Part shown: in pieces, positions 1 through 7,587 of the stretch
Numbering within the stretch: the stretch's first letter is position 1
Layout of the letters: every line of letters begins with the position of its first letter
NCBI GenBank assembly: GCA_016793115.1
Contig: JAEUIN010000143.1
Location: 1-32,397 of the forward strand
Source of the DNA: Planctomycetaceae bacterium
Lineage (GTDB): Bacteria > Planctomycetota > Planctomycetia > Pirellulales > PNKZ01
Length of the DNA stretch: 32,397 nucleotides
Direction: 5' to 3'
The notes under the pieces: generated by a model
Told to the model about the DNA's origin: nothing
Database searches by the model: none
What the model saw: the letters and a program-made list of their open reading frames with translations, nothing else
Translations under genes and position numbers: made by a program

Positions 1-1
1 G

Positions 2-1066
2 AACTCGGCGGTGACGATCAAGTCGGGCAACGGCTACGGCTACGTCAACATCGACAATAGTTCGAACCTAGCCGCGTCATTCAAGAGCCTGACCATCAAC
101 GGCGGCAATCACGGCGACTCGGTCTATCTCTCCGGCGTCAACGTCACCACGGCGACGACGATTTCGACCGGCTCCGATTATGACTATGTCTCTACTAATA
201 ATCTAACGACCGGAACGCTCAAAGCGCAGCTCGGCTCCGGCGACGATACGTTTTATGGGTATGGGCTGACCGTGAATGCGACGACCGGCACGACGCTCAT
301 CGATCTGTCGTCCGGAAACGACCGCGCCTATTTCAGCACCGGGTTGGCCAATCCACTGATCAAGAACTCGCTCACGATCAGCGGTGGGGCCGGGGAAAAT
401 GACACGTCCGTCTACAATACCACGGTGCAAGGCGCTCTCACCGTGACCGGCTCGAACGAGTACGACGAACTAAACGTCGGCAGTTCGACGATCAGCGGGA
501 GTCTCACCGCGAATCTTGGAGCGGGCGACAACGAGGTCAACCTCAATTCGACGAATGTCGCGGCCAACATCGCCGTGACGACCGGCAAGGGTGATGACAA
601 CGTCTACATGGATACGACGACCGCGGCCGCGGTGAGCCTCAAGCTCGGCGCGGGCGAGAACTACGTCGAACTGACGGACGTCTACAAGGCAGGCCTCACT
701 CAATTGACGAGCCTGCTCATCGAAACCGGCGCGGGCTTCGACGTCCTGAAACTCGACGGCGTGTTGTCGGCCAAGACCGACGTCAAAGTCGGCGACGGCG
801 ACAACACGGTCAACGTGACCGGTTCGACGCTTGGCAATCTGACGTTCGTTTCCGGCAAGGGGGTCGACAACCTGGTCGTCGACGCCTTGATCGCCGCCAT
901 CACCGACATCAAGCTCGGCGCGGGCAACGACGTTGTGAACGCGAGTAATTCGACATTCACGACCTCGTTGAAGGTCGACGGCGGCGCCGGAACCGATACT
1001 CTGACCGACGGCGGCGGCAATACGGGCGCCGGCTTCACGGGTATCGTGACCGTGAGCATTCCATAA
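2..1066 (+). CDS. Repetitive beta-solenoid-like surface protein, C-terminal part
   Basis: The reading frame is open from the first full codon at base 2, so the true start lies outside the window; the GTG at 11 is probably internal. The visible 354 or so residues consist of about 14 copies of a roughly 22-residue unit. Each has a beta-strand-like stretch (SL-x-V-x), a turn of the form G-x-G-D/E-D/N (for example LGAGDNEVNL, TGKGDDNVYM, LGAGNDVVNA), another strand, and a Ser/Thr-rich segment. The Gly-Asp turns resemble the calcium-binding turns of RTX proteins, but here there is one per ~22 residues rather than one per nine. Composition is rich in Thr, Asp, Gly and Asn and has no Cys in the visible part, as in secreted or surface proteins. 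It ends in VTVSIP with no visible sorting signal. Function is unknown; adhesin or S-layer-like roles are only guesses. Confidence 0.75.
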   Translation, partial: NSAVTIKSGNGYGYVNIDNSSNLAASFKSLTINGGNHGDSVYLSGVNVTTATTISTGSDYDYVSTNNLTTGTLKAQLGSGDDTFYGYGLTVNATTGTTLIDLSSGNDRAYFSTGLANPLIKNSLTISGGAGENDTSVYNTTVQGALTVTGSNEYDELNVGSSTISGSLTANLGAGDNEVNLNSTNVAANIAVTTGKGDDNVYMDTTTAAAVSLKLGAGENYVELTDVYKAGLTQLTSLLIETGAGFDVLKLDGVLSAKTDVKVGDGDNTVNVTGSTLGNLTFVSGKGVDNLVVDALIAAITDIKLGAGNDVVNASNSTFTTSLKVDGGAGTDTLTDGGGNTGAGFTGIVTVSIP

Positions 1067-1153
1067 GTCGAAGGATCGACTCGCAATCGCAAGACTCAAG
1101 TCGCCGCGGAAGAACGTTCGAGTTTGACCGCCGCGGCGCGAGTGACGATATTG

Positions 1154-1200
1154 AACGGCCGGACGACTCCTTTTTACGTCGTCCGGCCGTTTTTATTTTC
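1154..1200 (+). terminator. Rho-independent terminator
   Basis: A perfect 13-bp stem (1155-1167 with 1178-1190), extendable by an A-T pair, encloses a 10-nt loop and is followed directly by TTTTTATTTT. It sits 88 nt after the stop of the repetitive protein and just before the first sulfatase gene, separating the two transcripts. It is the clearest terminator in the window. Confidence 0.9.
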
Positions 1201-1206
1201 CGTCGA

Positions 1207-2730
1207 ATGGATATGCCGAACTTAATTCTTGATTGCCGCAACGACCGCGGGCAAGGTGCGCCGCGGAACTGGATTCGGCGGGCGGCAATGCTCGTCGTCG
1301 TGTCGGCGACGTCGCTCGCCGCGGCCTCCCGCAGCGCGGCCGAGCCGCCGAATATCGTGTTTGTCTTGGCCGACGATCTCGGCTACGGCGAACTCGGTTG
1401 CTACGGGCAGCGGATCATTCGCACGCCGCAGCTCGATCGGCTCGCCGCCGAAGGGTTGCGATTCACGCAGTTTTACGCCGGCAGCACCGTCTGCGCTCCG
1501 TCGCGAAGCGTGCTCATGACGGGGCGGCACGTCGGACACACGCGCGTGCGCGGCAATGCCGGGCGTGATAATCCGCAAGCGCAGATGCTCCGCGCGGACG
1601 ACGTGACCGTGGCCGAGGTGTTGAAAGCCGCCGGTTACACGACCGGCCTCGTCGGCAAGTGGGGCCTCGGCCTGCCGGGCGACGAAGGGATTCCCGGCAA
1701 GCAAGGCTTCGACGAGTTCTACGGCTATCTCAGTCAAGTGCACGCCCACAACCACTATCCCGATTATCTCTGGCGCAATCAGCGACGCGAATCGTTGGGC
1801 AACGTCGTTACGCCCGTCGGCGACGGCGGAGGCGGCTATGCCGCGGTGCGCAAGCAGTACACCACCGATCTCTTTGCCGACGAATCGCTCGCCTTTCTCG
1901 AACGTCACAAGAACGAACATTTTTTCTTGTACCTGGCGCTGACGACCCCGCACGCCAATAACGAGCGCACGAACAAACTCCGCGACGGCGCGGAAGTGCC
2001 CGACTACGGCATCTATGCCGATGAGCCGTGGCCTGCTCCCGATCGCGGGCACGCGGCAATGATCACGCACATGGATGCGCAAGTCGGCCGCGTCGTCGAC
2101 AAACTGCGCGAACTGCGGCTCGACAAAAATACGCTTGTGATGTTCTCCAGCGACAACGGCCCGCACAAAGAGTCGGGCCACGATCCGGAACGCTTCGATC
2201 CCAGCGGTCCCGTTTCCGGCTACAAGCGGAGCATGACCGACGGCGGCATTCGCGTGCCGTTCATCGCTTGGTGGCCGGGCACGATCGCGGCCGGGCGCAC
2301 TTCGGATCATGTCGCCTACTTCGGCGACTTGATGGCGACCTGCGCGGAATTGAGCGAAGCGGATCTTACGTCGCTCGTCGATCCCGCGAGCCTCGACAGC
2401 GTCTCATTCGTGCCGACGTTGTTGAACAACACGGCCGAGGATGCCGGCCGACGTCCGCAAGCCGGGCATCCATTCCTTTATTGGGAATTCCACGAAGGGG
2501 GCGCATCGCAGCAGGCCGTGCGGCTCGACGATTGGAAAGGCATTCGCACTTTCGGCAAGCCGCTTAAGCTCTACGATCTGAAAACGGATCTCGCCGAGCG
2601 ACACGACGTCGCCGCGGAGCATCCCGAAGTCGTGCGCCGCATCGAGCGCATCCTCGAAACGTCGCACTCCGAAAATGAGTACTGGCCGCTCAAGTCCGGC
2701 GGCGGTAAAGGCATGAAACAGAAGATCTAG
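1207..2730 (+). CDS. Secreted sulfatase (S1 family, arylsulfatase A-like)
   Basis: A 507-residue sulfatase. The formylglycine motif C-x-P-S-R is at C96-R100 (CAPSRSVLMTG), so activity should need a formylglycine-generating enzyme. Metal ligands are visible as D56-D57 (VLADDLGYGELG) and D316-N317 (FSSDNGPHK). H249 in TTPHAN fits the second active-site histidine. The Lys/His motif usually written GKWHLG is GKWGLG (K151), so the histidine is missing. The N-terminus has an Arg-containing stretch and then a hydrophobic segment (about 28-42) ending in Ala-rich sequence, consistent with a signal peptide. The ATG at 1207 precedes this by about 27 residues, and M28 or M3 could be the real start. Planctomycetes use many sulfatases on sulfated polysaccharides; the substrate cannot be read from the sequence. 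It converges with the next sulfatase 32 nt away. Confidence 0.92.
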   Translation: MDMPNLILDCRNDRGQGAPRNWIRRAAMLVVVSATSLAAASRSAAEPPNIVFVLADDLGYGELGCYGQRIIRTPQLDRLAAEGLRFTQFYAGSTVCAPSRSVLMTGRHVGHTRVRGNAGRDNPQAQMLRADDVTVAEVLKAAGYTTGLVGKWGLGLPGDEGIPGKQGFDEFYGYLSQVHAHNHYPDYLWRNQRRESLGNVVTPVGDGGGGYAAVRKQYTTDLFADESLAFLERHKNEHFFLYLALTTPHANNERTNKLRDGAEVPDYGIYADEPWPAPDRGHAAMITHMDAQVGRVVDKLRELRLDKNTLVMFSSDNGPHKESGHDPERFDPSGPVSGYKRSMTDGGIRVPFIAWWPGTIAAGRTSDHVAYFGDLMATCAELSEADLTSLVDPASLDSVSFVPTLLNNTAEDAGRRPQAGHPFLYWEFHEGGASQQAVRLDDWKGIRTFGKPLKLYDLKTDLAERHDVAAEHPEVVRRIERILETSHSENEYWPLKSGGGKGMKQKI

Positions 2731-2762
2731 AACGGCTCGCTAAGAATCTTTGGCGCTCTCCG

Positions 2763-4307
2763 CTATTTCCCTTCCGCCGCCCAAGCTTTCATCTGGCGGA
2801 TGTTCGCTTCGGTTTCGGCGCGTTTCGGGTCGCCGGCTTTCTTCTCGCCGACATAAACCTTCATGTCGCTGTCGTACATGGCCGTCGATTCCGGCTGCGC
2901 GCCGCGATCGCCGGTCTCGCGAACCCATGTTTCCAATCGCCCTCGCATGTCGGCGAGCGTTGCGGCGTGCGCCGGATCGTCGGCCAAGTTCTTCGTCTCG
3001 AACGGGTCGGCGTCGAGATCGTAAAGCTCTTCGGCCGGCCTCGGCACTGTGAATAGCAGCTTTTCCTGGAGTGCGTCGAGCTTTCCTTCCGCGTGCAACC
3101 GGCGGATCGTCTGCACGATCGTTTTGCCGTCTTTATAGTTATTCGGCTGGAAGTGCGGCCGCTGATTGAGATAGTTGCGGATGTACTTGTACCGCTCGGT
3201 TCGCACGCTTCGAATGTGTTCGACCGTTTCGTCGCAGCGGTCGCGGGCCGCAAACACGGCGTCGCGCGGGTGGAAGTTCTCGGCGAACAAATCGCGGCTC
3301 TGCATCCCGGCCGGCCGTTCGAGGCCGGCCAGAGCCAACGACGTGGCCGCTAGGTCGAGGTGTTCGACGAGGTCTTCTCGCACCGAGCCCTGCGGAATAC
3401 CCGGCCCGCGGATGACGAGCGGAACGTGGATTCCTTCGTCATAAAGAAACTGCTTGCCGCGGGCATGGCTGATGCCGTGATCGGTCATGAAGCAGACGAT
3501 CGTCTCGTCGAGAATCCCTTCTTTCTCCAATCGCGCGATGACGTTCCCCACGGCCTCGTCGGTAAACCGGCAGCTATCGAGATACGCCGCCCAGTCGCGC
3601 AGCAACACCGGATCTCGCGGATAGTACGGCGGCAACGTGACGTCTTCCGGCTTCACCGCCGCGCCGTATCGCTCCGCGGCGCGCTTCGAGAGCGCGCTCG
3701 CGCTCGCATCGGTACCGCCGCGCTGCTTGCCGCCGGAGAGTTGTACCTGCATGAAAAACGGCTGACCTGCGGCGCGGCCCGACCAATCGGCTCCGTCGTA
3801 CATCGTCGGATCGTACTCGAAGTTGTAGTCGGTCTTGCCGAGTCCGCCGCCGCCGGTGCGTCCCTTCTTCTTCTGCGCGGCCTTGGCCTCCGCCTTGGGC
3901 GAGGCCACGCCGCCGCCGATCGCGGTGTAGTAGCCGGCCTGCTTGAAGAGGACCGGCACCGGCACGACGCCGTCGGGGAGATAAATCTTCTCCGTGCCGC
4001 GACCGCTCCGATGGTTGTGTGCGCCGATCGTCGTTTGATACATGCCGGTGATCAGCGCCGAGCGCGAAGGGGAACAGACCGGCGCGGTGGTGAACGCCTT
4101 GGCGAAGCGCGTCCCCTCGGCGGCGAGCCGATCGACGTTCGGAGTCTTGATCAGACGCTCGCCGTAGCACGAAAGATTGGCCGACATATCATCGACGATG
4201 ATCCAGACGATGTTCGGCTTCTTCGCCGGCTCGGCGGCCGCGGCGACGCAGACGCAGCAGTAGACGGCCGCAAAGCCTGCCAGAATACGCAACGAGATCG
4301 CTCGCAC
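2763..4307 (-). CDS. Secreted sulfatase (heparan N-sulfatase-like)
   Basis: A 514-residue S1-family sulfatase. The formylglycine motif is [14 protein letters not shown] near the N-terminus and [12 protein letters not shown] in the second half supply metal ligands; the latter motif is typical of the sulfamidase-like (N-sulfoglucosamine sulfohydrolase) branch. I place the start at the GTG at 4307, not the in-frame ATG at 4337, because AGGAG lies 8 nt upstream of the GTG and the resulting N-terminus ([20 protein letters not shown]) is a textbook signal peptide. A region rich in Lys/Gly ([18 protein letters not shown]) is an unusual low-complexity insert after the N-terminal third. It lies 102 nt downstream of the propeller gene on the same strand and may be cotranscribed with it. 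The substrate is unknown. Confidence 0.92.
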   Translation of the reverse strand: MRAISLRILAGFAAVYCCVCVAAAAEPAKKPNIVWIIVDDMSANLSCYGERLIKTPNVDRLAAEGTRFAKAFTTAPVCSPSRSALITGMYQTTIGAHNHRSGRGTEKIYLPDGVVPVPVLFKQAGYYTAIGGGVASPKAEAKAAQKKKGRTGGGGLGKTDYNFEYDPTMYDGADWSGRAAGQPFFMQVQLSGGKQRGGTDASASALSKRAAERYGAAVKPEDVTLPPYYPRDPVLLRDWAAYLDSCRFTDEAVGNVIARLEKEGILDETIVCFMTDHGISHARGKQFLYDEGIHVPLVIRGPGIPQGSVREDLVEHLDLAATSLALAGLERPAGMQSRDLFAENFHPRDAVFAARDRCDETVEHIRSVRTERYKYIRNYLNQRPHFQPNNYKDGKTIVQTIRRLHAEGKLDALQEKLLFTVPRPAEELYDLDADPFETKNLADDPAHAATLADMRGRLETWVRETGDRGAQPESTAMYDSDMKVYVGEKKAGDPKRAETEANIRQMKAWAAEGK

Positions 4308-4409
4308 GGTGACGACTCCTCGATCTAGGGAACTCATCTCGACGGCGACGACGCGCCGCCGGTCGTCGAAAACGATGCGCCGAGCCGATCGTTTGTTTGC
4401 GACGGCCGG

Positions 4410-5483
4410 TTATTCCGGCAACTTAAAGTCGGCGATGAACAGTTGACTAGCATGCTCCGGCGTGCGATTGCTCGTCCACATGAGTTGCTTGCCGTCGGGC
4501 GAAAAGACCGGCAGCACGTCGCCCGTCGGGTGATCCGTCACGCGCCACCGCTTGCCCGGCTTGAACTCGCCGTCCGCCACTTCGTACTTCATCAGCCACA
4601 AGTCGTAATTCGGTCGCGCGTCGGGATCGGAATGATCCGCGCCGGTCCAAATCAGGTACGGCTCCGTCGGATGCCAATAAGGCGCCCAGAACACGGAGTT
4701 CGCATCGTCGGTCACGGCCGTGTCCCCCGTGCCGTCGATCTTCATCACATGGATCTGCAGGTGTTCTTTCTTCTTCCGATCGGTGCGGTAGCAGACCCAT
4801 TTGCCGTCGGGCGATTGAAACGGGCCGCCGTCGTAGCCGTCGGCGTTCGTCAGTTGGCGGACGTTCGAGCCGTCGGCGTTCATGGCAAAGAGGTCGGGAT
4901 CGCCGTCGCGCGTGCTGCAAAAGACGATCGTCGTGCCGTCCTTCGAGTAGGCTCCTTCGGCATCGTAGCCCGGAGCGTCGGTCAAGCGCTTCAGCGGCCC
5001 GCCGTCGACGCCGACTTCGAAAATATCGGTCGCCGGATCAAACGGCCACTCGTATCGCCGCCGTCGGCCGGCCTTGGCGTCTTCCGCTTGCTGCTTCCGC
5101 TCCGCCTCTTCGACCATGCTCATGTTCGGGTCGAGGTGGCTCGATGCGAACAGGATCTTCTTACCGTCGGGCGAGAAATACGCGCAAGTGGTGCGTCCAC
5201 GGCCGGTGCTTACCAGCCGCGGCTCGGGCATCAGCGTGCCCGCGGCTTGCAGCGGTTGCGTGTAGATCTGATAGAAGGGGTAGTCTTTCGACACCGCTTG
5301 ATAAACGATCTGCTTGCCGTCGGGCGAGAAATAGCCTTCGCCGGCTTTGACGAACCCGCTCGTCACCTGACGAATATTCGAAAGAAACTCCCCCTCGATC
5401 GATTTCGGCGCAGCGGCCGATTCGGCGGCGGCGGCGACGGAGCCTAAGACAAGTAAAGCAAGCAACGTCGTACGAATGACCAT
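4410..5483 (-). CDS. Exported TolB-like beta-propeller protein (PD40 repeats)
   Basis: A 357-residue protein with a clear signal peptide (MVIRTTLLALLVLGSVAAAA) and repeated PD40/TolB-type blades of the form F-S-P-D-G-K-x-I-x-F: YFSPDGKQIVYQA, YFSPDGKKILFASSH, YSKDGTTIVFCSTRDGD, FSPDGKQLMWTSNR. Such propellers act outside the cytoplasm as binding platforms; no enzymatic domain is attached here, unlike DPP-type peptidases or TolB-kinase fusions. A Lys/Arg-rich patch (AERKQQAEDAKAGRRRRYE) interrupts one blade. GGAG lies about 9 nt upstream of the ATG. The gene lies 99 nt downstream of the anti-sigma gene and upstream of a sulfatase, all on the minus strand, so it could belong to that sigma factor's unit. 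Its ligand is unknown. Confidence 0.85.
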   Translation of the reverse strand: MVIRTTLLALLVLGSVAAAAESAAAPKSIEGEFLSNIRQVTSGFVKAGEGYFSPDGKQIVYQAVSKDYPFYQIYTQPLQAAGTLMPEPRLVSTGRGRTTCAYFSPDGKKILFASSHLDPNMSMVEEAERKQQAEDAKAGRRRRYEWPFDPATDIFEVGVDGGPLKRLTDAPGYDAEGAYSKDGTTIVFCSTRDGDPDLFAMNADGSNVRQLTNADGYDGGPFQSPDGKWVCYRTDRKKKEHLQIHVMKIDGTGDTAVTDDANSVFWAPYWHPTEPYLIWTGADHSDPDARPNYDLWLMKYEVADGEFKPGKRWRVTDHPTGDVLPVFSPDGKQLMWTSNRTPEHASQLFIADFKLPE

Positions 5484-5582
5484 CGAACCCTACTCCCGGC
5501 GAAGCGCAATTCAACACGTTGCGCTCAGTATAAGCCGGGCCGAGTACGACTTCCACGGAGAAGCGGTGCGCGGCCGAACGAC

Positions 5583-5861
5583 CTACGATTTCTTGCGCGC
5601 GGCGAGAATCGCTTTCACAAGATCGTCCGGCACCGGCGGCTGCGGAACGGCGCAAGGGTCTTGCAGAGTCTGTTTGCTTAGCGCGACGGTCGTTTTGTAG
5701 CTTTCCACATAGTTCACGCACTCGCGACAAATCGCTAAGTGCTTCTCGAAGATCAGCCGCTCGCGCTCGGGCAATTCGCCGTCGAGAAACGACATCAAGA
5801 AGTCGCAGATTTCGCGACAGATCAATTCGGTGCCGGTGATCTCGTTCGTCGGCTTCGTCAT
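5583..5861 (-). CDS. Soluble zinc-binding anti-sigma factor (ZAS / zf-HC2)
   Basis: A 92-residue protein with the H-x3-C-x2-C zinc motif at H41, C45, C48 (HLAICRECVNYV) and an upstream Cys pair (C15, C19) that could supply the fourth ligand. The helical pattern CDFLMSFLDGELPERE before it is typical of the anti-sigma fold. There is no hydrophobic segment, so it should act in the cytoplasm, as the redox-sensing members of the family do; most other anti-sigma factors of this class are membrane-anchored. Its ATG overlaps the stop of the sigma gene in an ATGA, and GGAGGC sits just upstream inside the sigma gene. The overlap implies translational coupling. It probably binds and silences the ECF factor encoded immediately upstream. 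Confidence 0.88.
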   Translation of the reverse strand: MTKPTNEITGTELICREICDFLMSFLDGELPERERLIFEKHLAICRECVNYVESYKTTVALSKQTLQDPCAVPQPPVPDDLVKAILAARKKS

Positions 5862-6499
5862 CGCGACGCCTCCCCGAGCCGCCGATCGAGCAGTTCGCGC
5901 AAGGCCTGCCGCGCGCGATGCAACCGCGTCTTCACGTTCGCCGCGCTCAAGCCCAGCAGCTCCGCCGTCTCTTCGGTCGATCGTTCGTCGATGTCGCGCA
6001 ACAAGAGGATCGTGCGATAGCCGTCCGGAAGTTGATCGATTGCGCGGCGCACCAAGTCGCGCGTTTCCCGATCGGCCAGCAGTTGATCAGGAGTCGCGGT
6101 CCACTCCGCCCGCGGTTCGGCGCGATGCCCGTCGTCGACGAACTGCGGTAGCAGATCGTCGATCGACTTTTCGGGCCGCCGTCGACGCGTACGCAACTTC
6201 ATTAACGCCGCGTTCACGGCAATGCGGTGCAGCCAGGTCGCCAAACTCGCGTCGCCCTGAAAGCGATCGATCGCGTTGAAGGCGGAGAGAAAGGTGTCTT
6301 GCAGCGCGTCTTGCGCGTCGTGCTCTTCCGGCAGGTAACGTCTGACGACGACCATGAGTTGCGGACCGTAACGGCGGACTAAGTGTTCGAATGCGGCGTC
6401 GTCGCCGGCGCGCAACTCCGCCAAAAGCCCCACTTCGCTCTCGTGCGGCCGCGGCGAGTCATCGGCGATCGACAAATCCGGCGACATCGGCGCCAGCAT
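5858..6499 (-). CDS. ECF-type RNA polymerase sigma factor
   Basis: A 213-residue group IV sigma factor. Region 2 spans about 30-105, including DALQDTFLSAFNAIDRF and the region-2 helix DASLATWLHRIAVNAAL. Region 4 spans about 145-208, with ETAELLGLSAANVKTRLHRA as the helix-turn-helix that reads the -35 element. The frame is open up to 6724, but the extra N-terminal residues look unlike any sigma factor and are rich in Arg, so I start at the ATG at 6499; the ATG at 6487 is also possible and neither has a strong ribosome-binding site. It overlaps the zinc anti-sigma gene by 4 nt. It is divergent from another ECF gene at 6935, with a shared 435-nt control region. Confidence 0.9.
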   Translation of the reverse strand: MLAPMSPDLSIADDSPRPHESEVGLLAELRAGDDAAFEHLVRRYGPQLMVVVRRYLPEEHDAQDALQDTFLSAFNAIDRFQGDASLATWLHRIAVNAALMKLRTRRRRPEKSIDDLLPQFVDDGHRAEPRAEWTATPDQLLADRETRDLVRRAIDQLPDGYRTILLLRDIDERSTEETAELLGLSAANVKTRLHRARQALRELLDRRLGEASR

Positions 6500-6934
6500 A
6501 ACGGTTCGTTCATCGCGGCGGCAATGCGTGGCTCGCGGCTCGGATTCACCCTTTCCCCGGCCACCCCGCCCATCCGTTCGATGCCGAAAGCGAAACGACG
6601 TGACGATAAAATTTTCGAGAAAAGTCGGCGGCGATCCCGCGGCCGAGAGCGTGCTTGCGGCGCGGTGTGCCTCCAGTTCGTCGGCACGGCGCGTAAGAAC
6701 GTCTTTTTCCGGCTGTATTCCCAATACGGGTGCGTTTGCATCCCGGTCTCAGCCGTAAGTTCTGCCCAATTCGGTGCGACATGCCTGCTCGCGACGCTCC
6801 CCTTTATATTGGCCGATTCCGATCGGTCGCCCCCCATCGTCCGCCGGTCGGGAAGCGCGTATCATGTCGGATACCGCTCGGTCGTCCGCACGGCCGCGCG
6901 AACGTCTCTCACAGCCGCCGGCGAGAGCCCAGCT
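6500..6934. promoter_or_regulatory. Shared control region between two divergent ECF sigma genes
   Basis: This 435-nt gene-free stretch separates two divergent sigma genes and must hold the promoters of both. No clear housekeeping promoter or perfect palindrome was found. An AT-rich patch at about 6603-6622 (GATAAAATTTTCGAG) and another near 6803 (CCTTTATATTGG) are the most promoter-like parts. The strand toward 6935 has open frames, but they look unlike proteins. Confidence 0.4.
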
Positions 6935-7555
6935 ATGCCCGTCGACGACAGTCCGCTCACCCGAGTCAGCCTGCTGGTGCGGCTGCGCGACGGCGGCAAT
7001 CACTCGGCCTGGCGGGAATTCGTCGACCTCTACAGCCCGATCGTCTATGGCTTCGCGCGGAAACGGGGCTTGCAAGACGCCGACGCCGCCGACCTGATGC
7101 AAGACGTGATGCGTTCCGTTTCCAACGCCATCGGGCGCCTGGAATACGATCGCAACCAAGGCTCGTTTCGCGGCTGGCTGTTTACGATCACGCGCAACAA
7201 GATCTTCAATTTCCTCTCGGCGCGGCGCATCCGTCCGCAAGGCTCCGGCGATACGACGACCAATCGCCTGCTCGACCAGCAGCCCGACGGAGTCGACGGC
7301 GAGGAGACGTGGGAATTGGAGTATCAACGCCGACTCGCGGCGCTGGCCATGGAGCGGATCCAAGGGGAGTTTCAAGAGAAGACTTGGCGGGCGTTTTGGC
7401 TCTCGGCCGTCGACGGCTTGGCCGCGGCCGAAGTCGCCAAGCAAGTCGGCCTTTCGCCGGGCGCGATTTACGTCGCCAAAAGCCGCGTGCTCGCGCGCTT
7501 GAAGGAAGAAGTCGAAACGATGCGCCGCCAAGAAGAACAGGAGGCCGTGCGGTAG
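6935..7555 (+). CDS. ECF-type sigma factor of the planctomycete kinase-linked kind
   Basis: A 206-residue sigma-70-family protein. Region 2 covers about 25-100 (DADAADLMQDVMRSVSNAI and GSFRGWLFTITRNKIFNFL); region 4 covers about 135-195, with GLAAAEVAKQVGLSPGAIYV as the helix-turn-helix. The frame extends upstream to 6383, but homology-like sequence begins at MPVDDSPLTRVSLLVRLRDG, so the ATG at 6935, with GAGAG about 9 nt upstream, is chosen. The next gene, 32 nt downstream, encodes a Ser/Thr kinase with a zinc anti-sigma-like N-terminus; that order is common in planctomycetes. I infer that the kinase controls this factor by binding, phosphorylation or both. Confidence 0.9.
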   Translation: MPVDDSPLTRVSLLVRLRDGGNHSAWREFVDLYSPIVYGFARKRGLQDADAADLMQDVMRSVSNAIGRLEYDRNQGSFRGWLFTITRNKIFNFLSARRIRPQGSGDTTTNRLLDQQPDGVDGEETWELEYQRRLAALAMERIQGEFQEKTWRAFWLSAVDGLAAAEVAKQVGLSPGAIYVAKSRVLARLKEEVETMRRQEEQEAVR

Positions 7556-7587
7556 CGTAAAAGTTTGCGTCGCCGAACGAGAGAGCC

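Noticed and set aside
6500..6724. N-terminal extension of the minus-strand sigma factor
   Set aside because: The 75 extra residues do not look like a sigma factor and no ribosome-binding site supports the upstream ATG.
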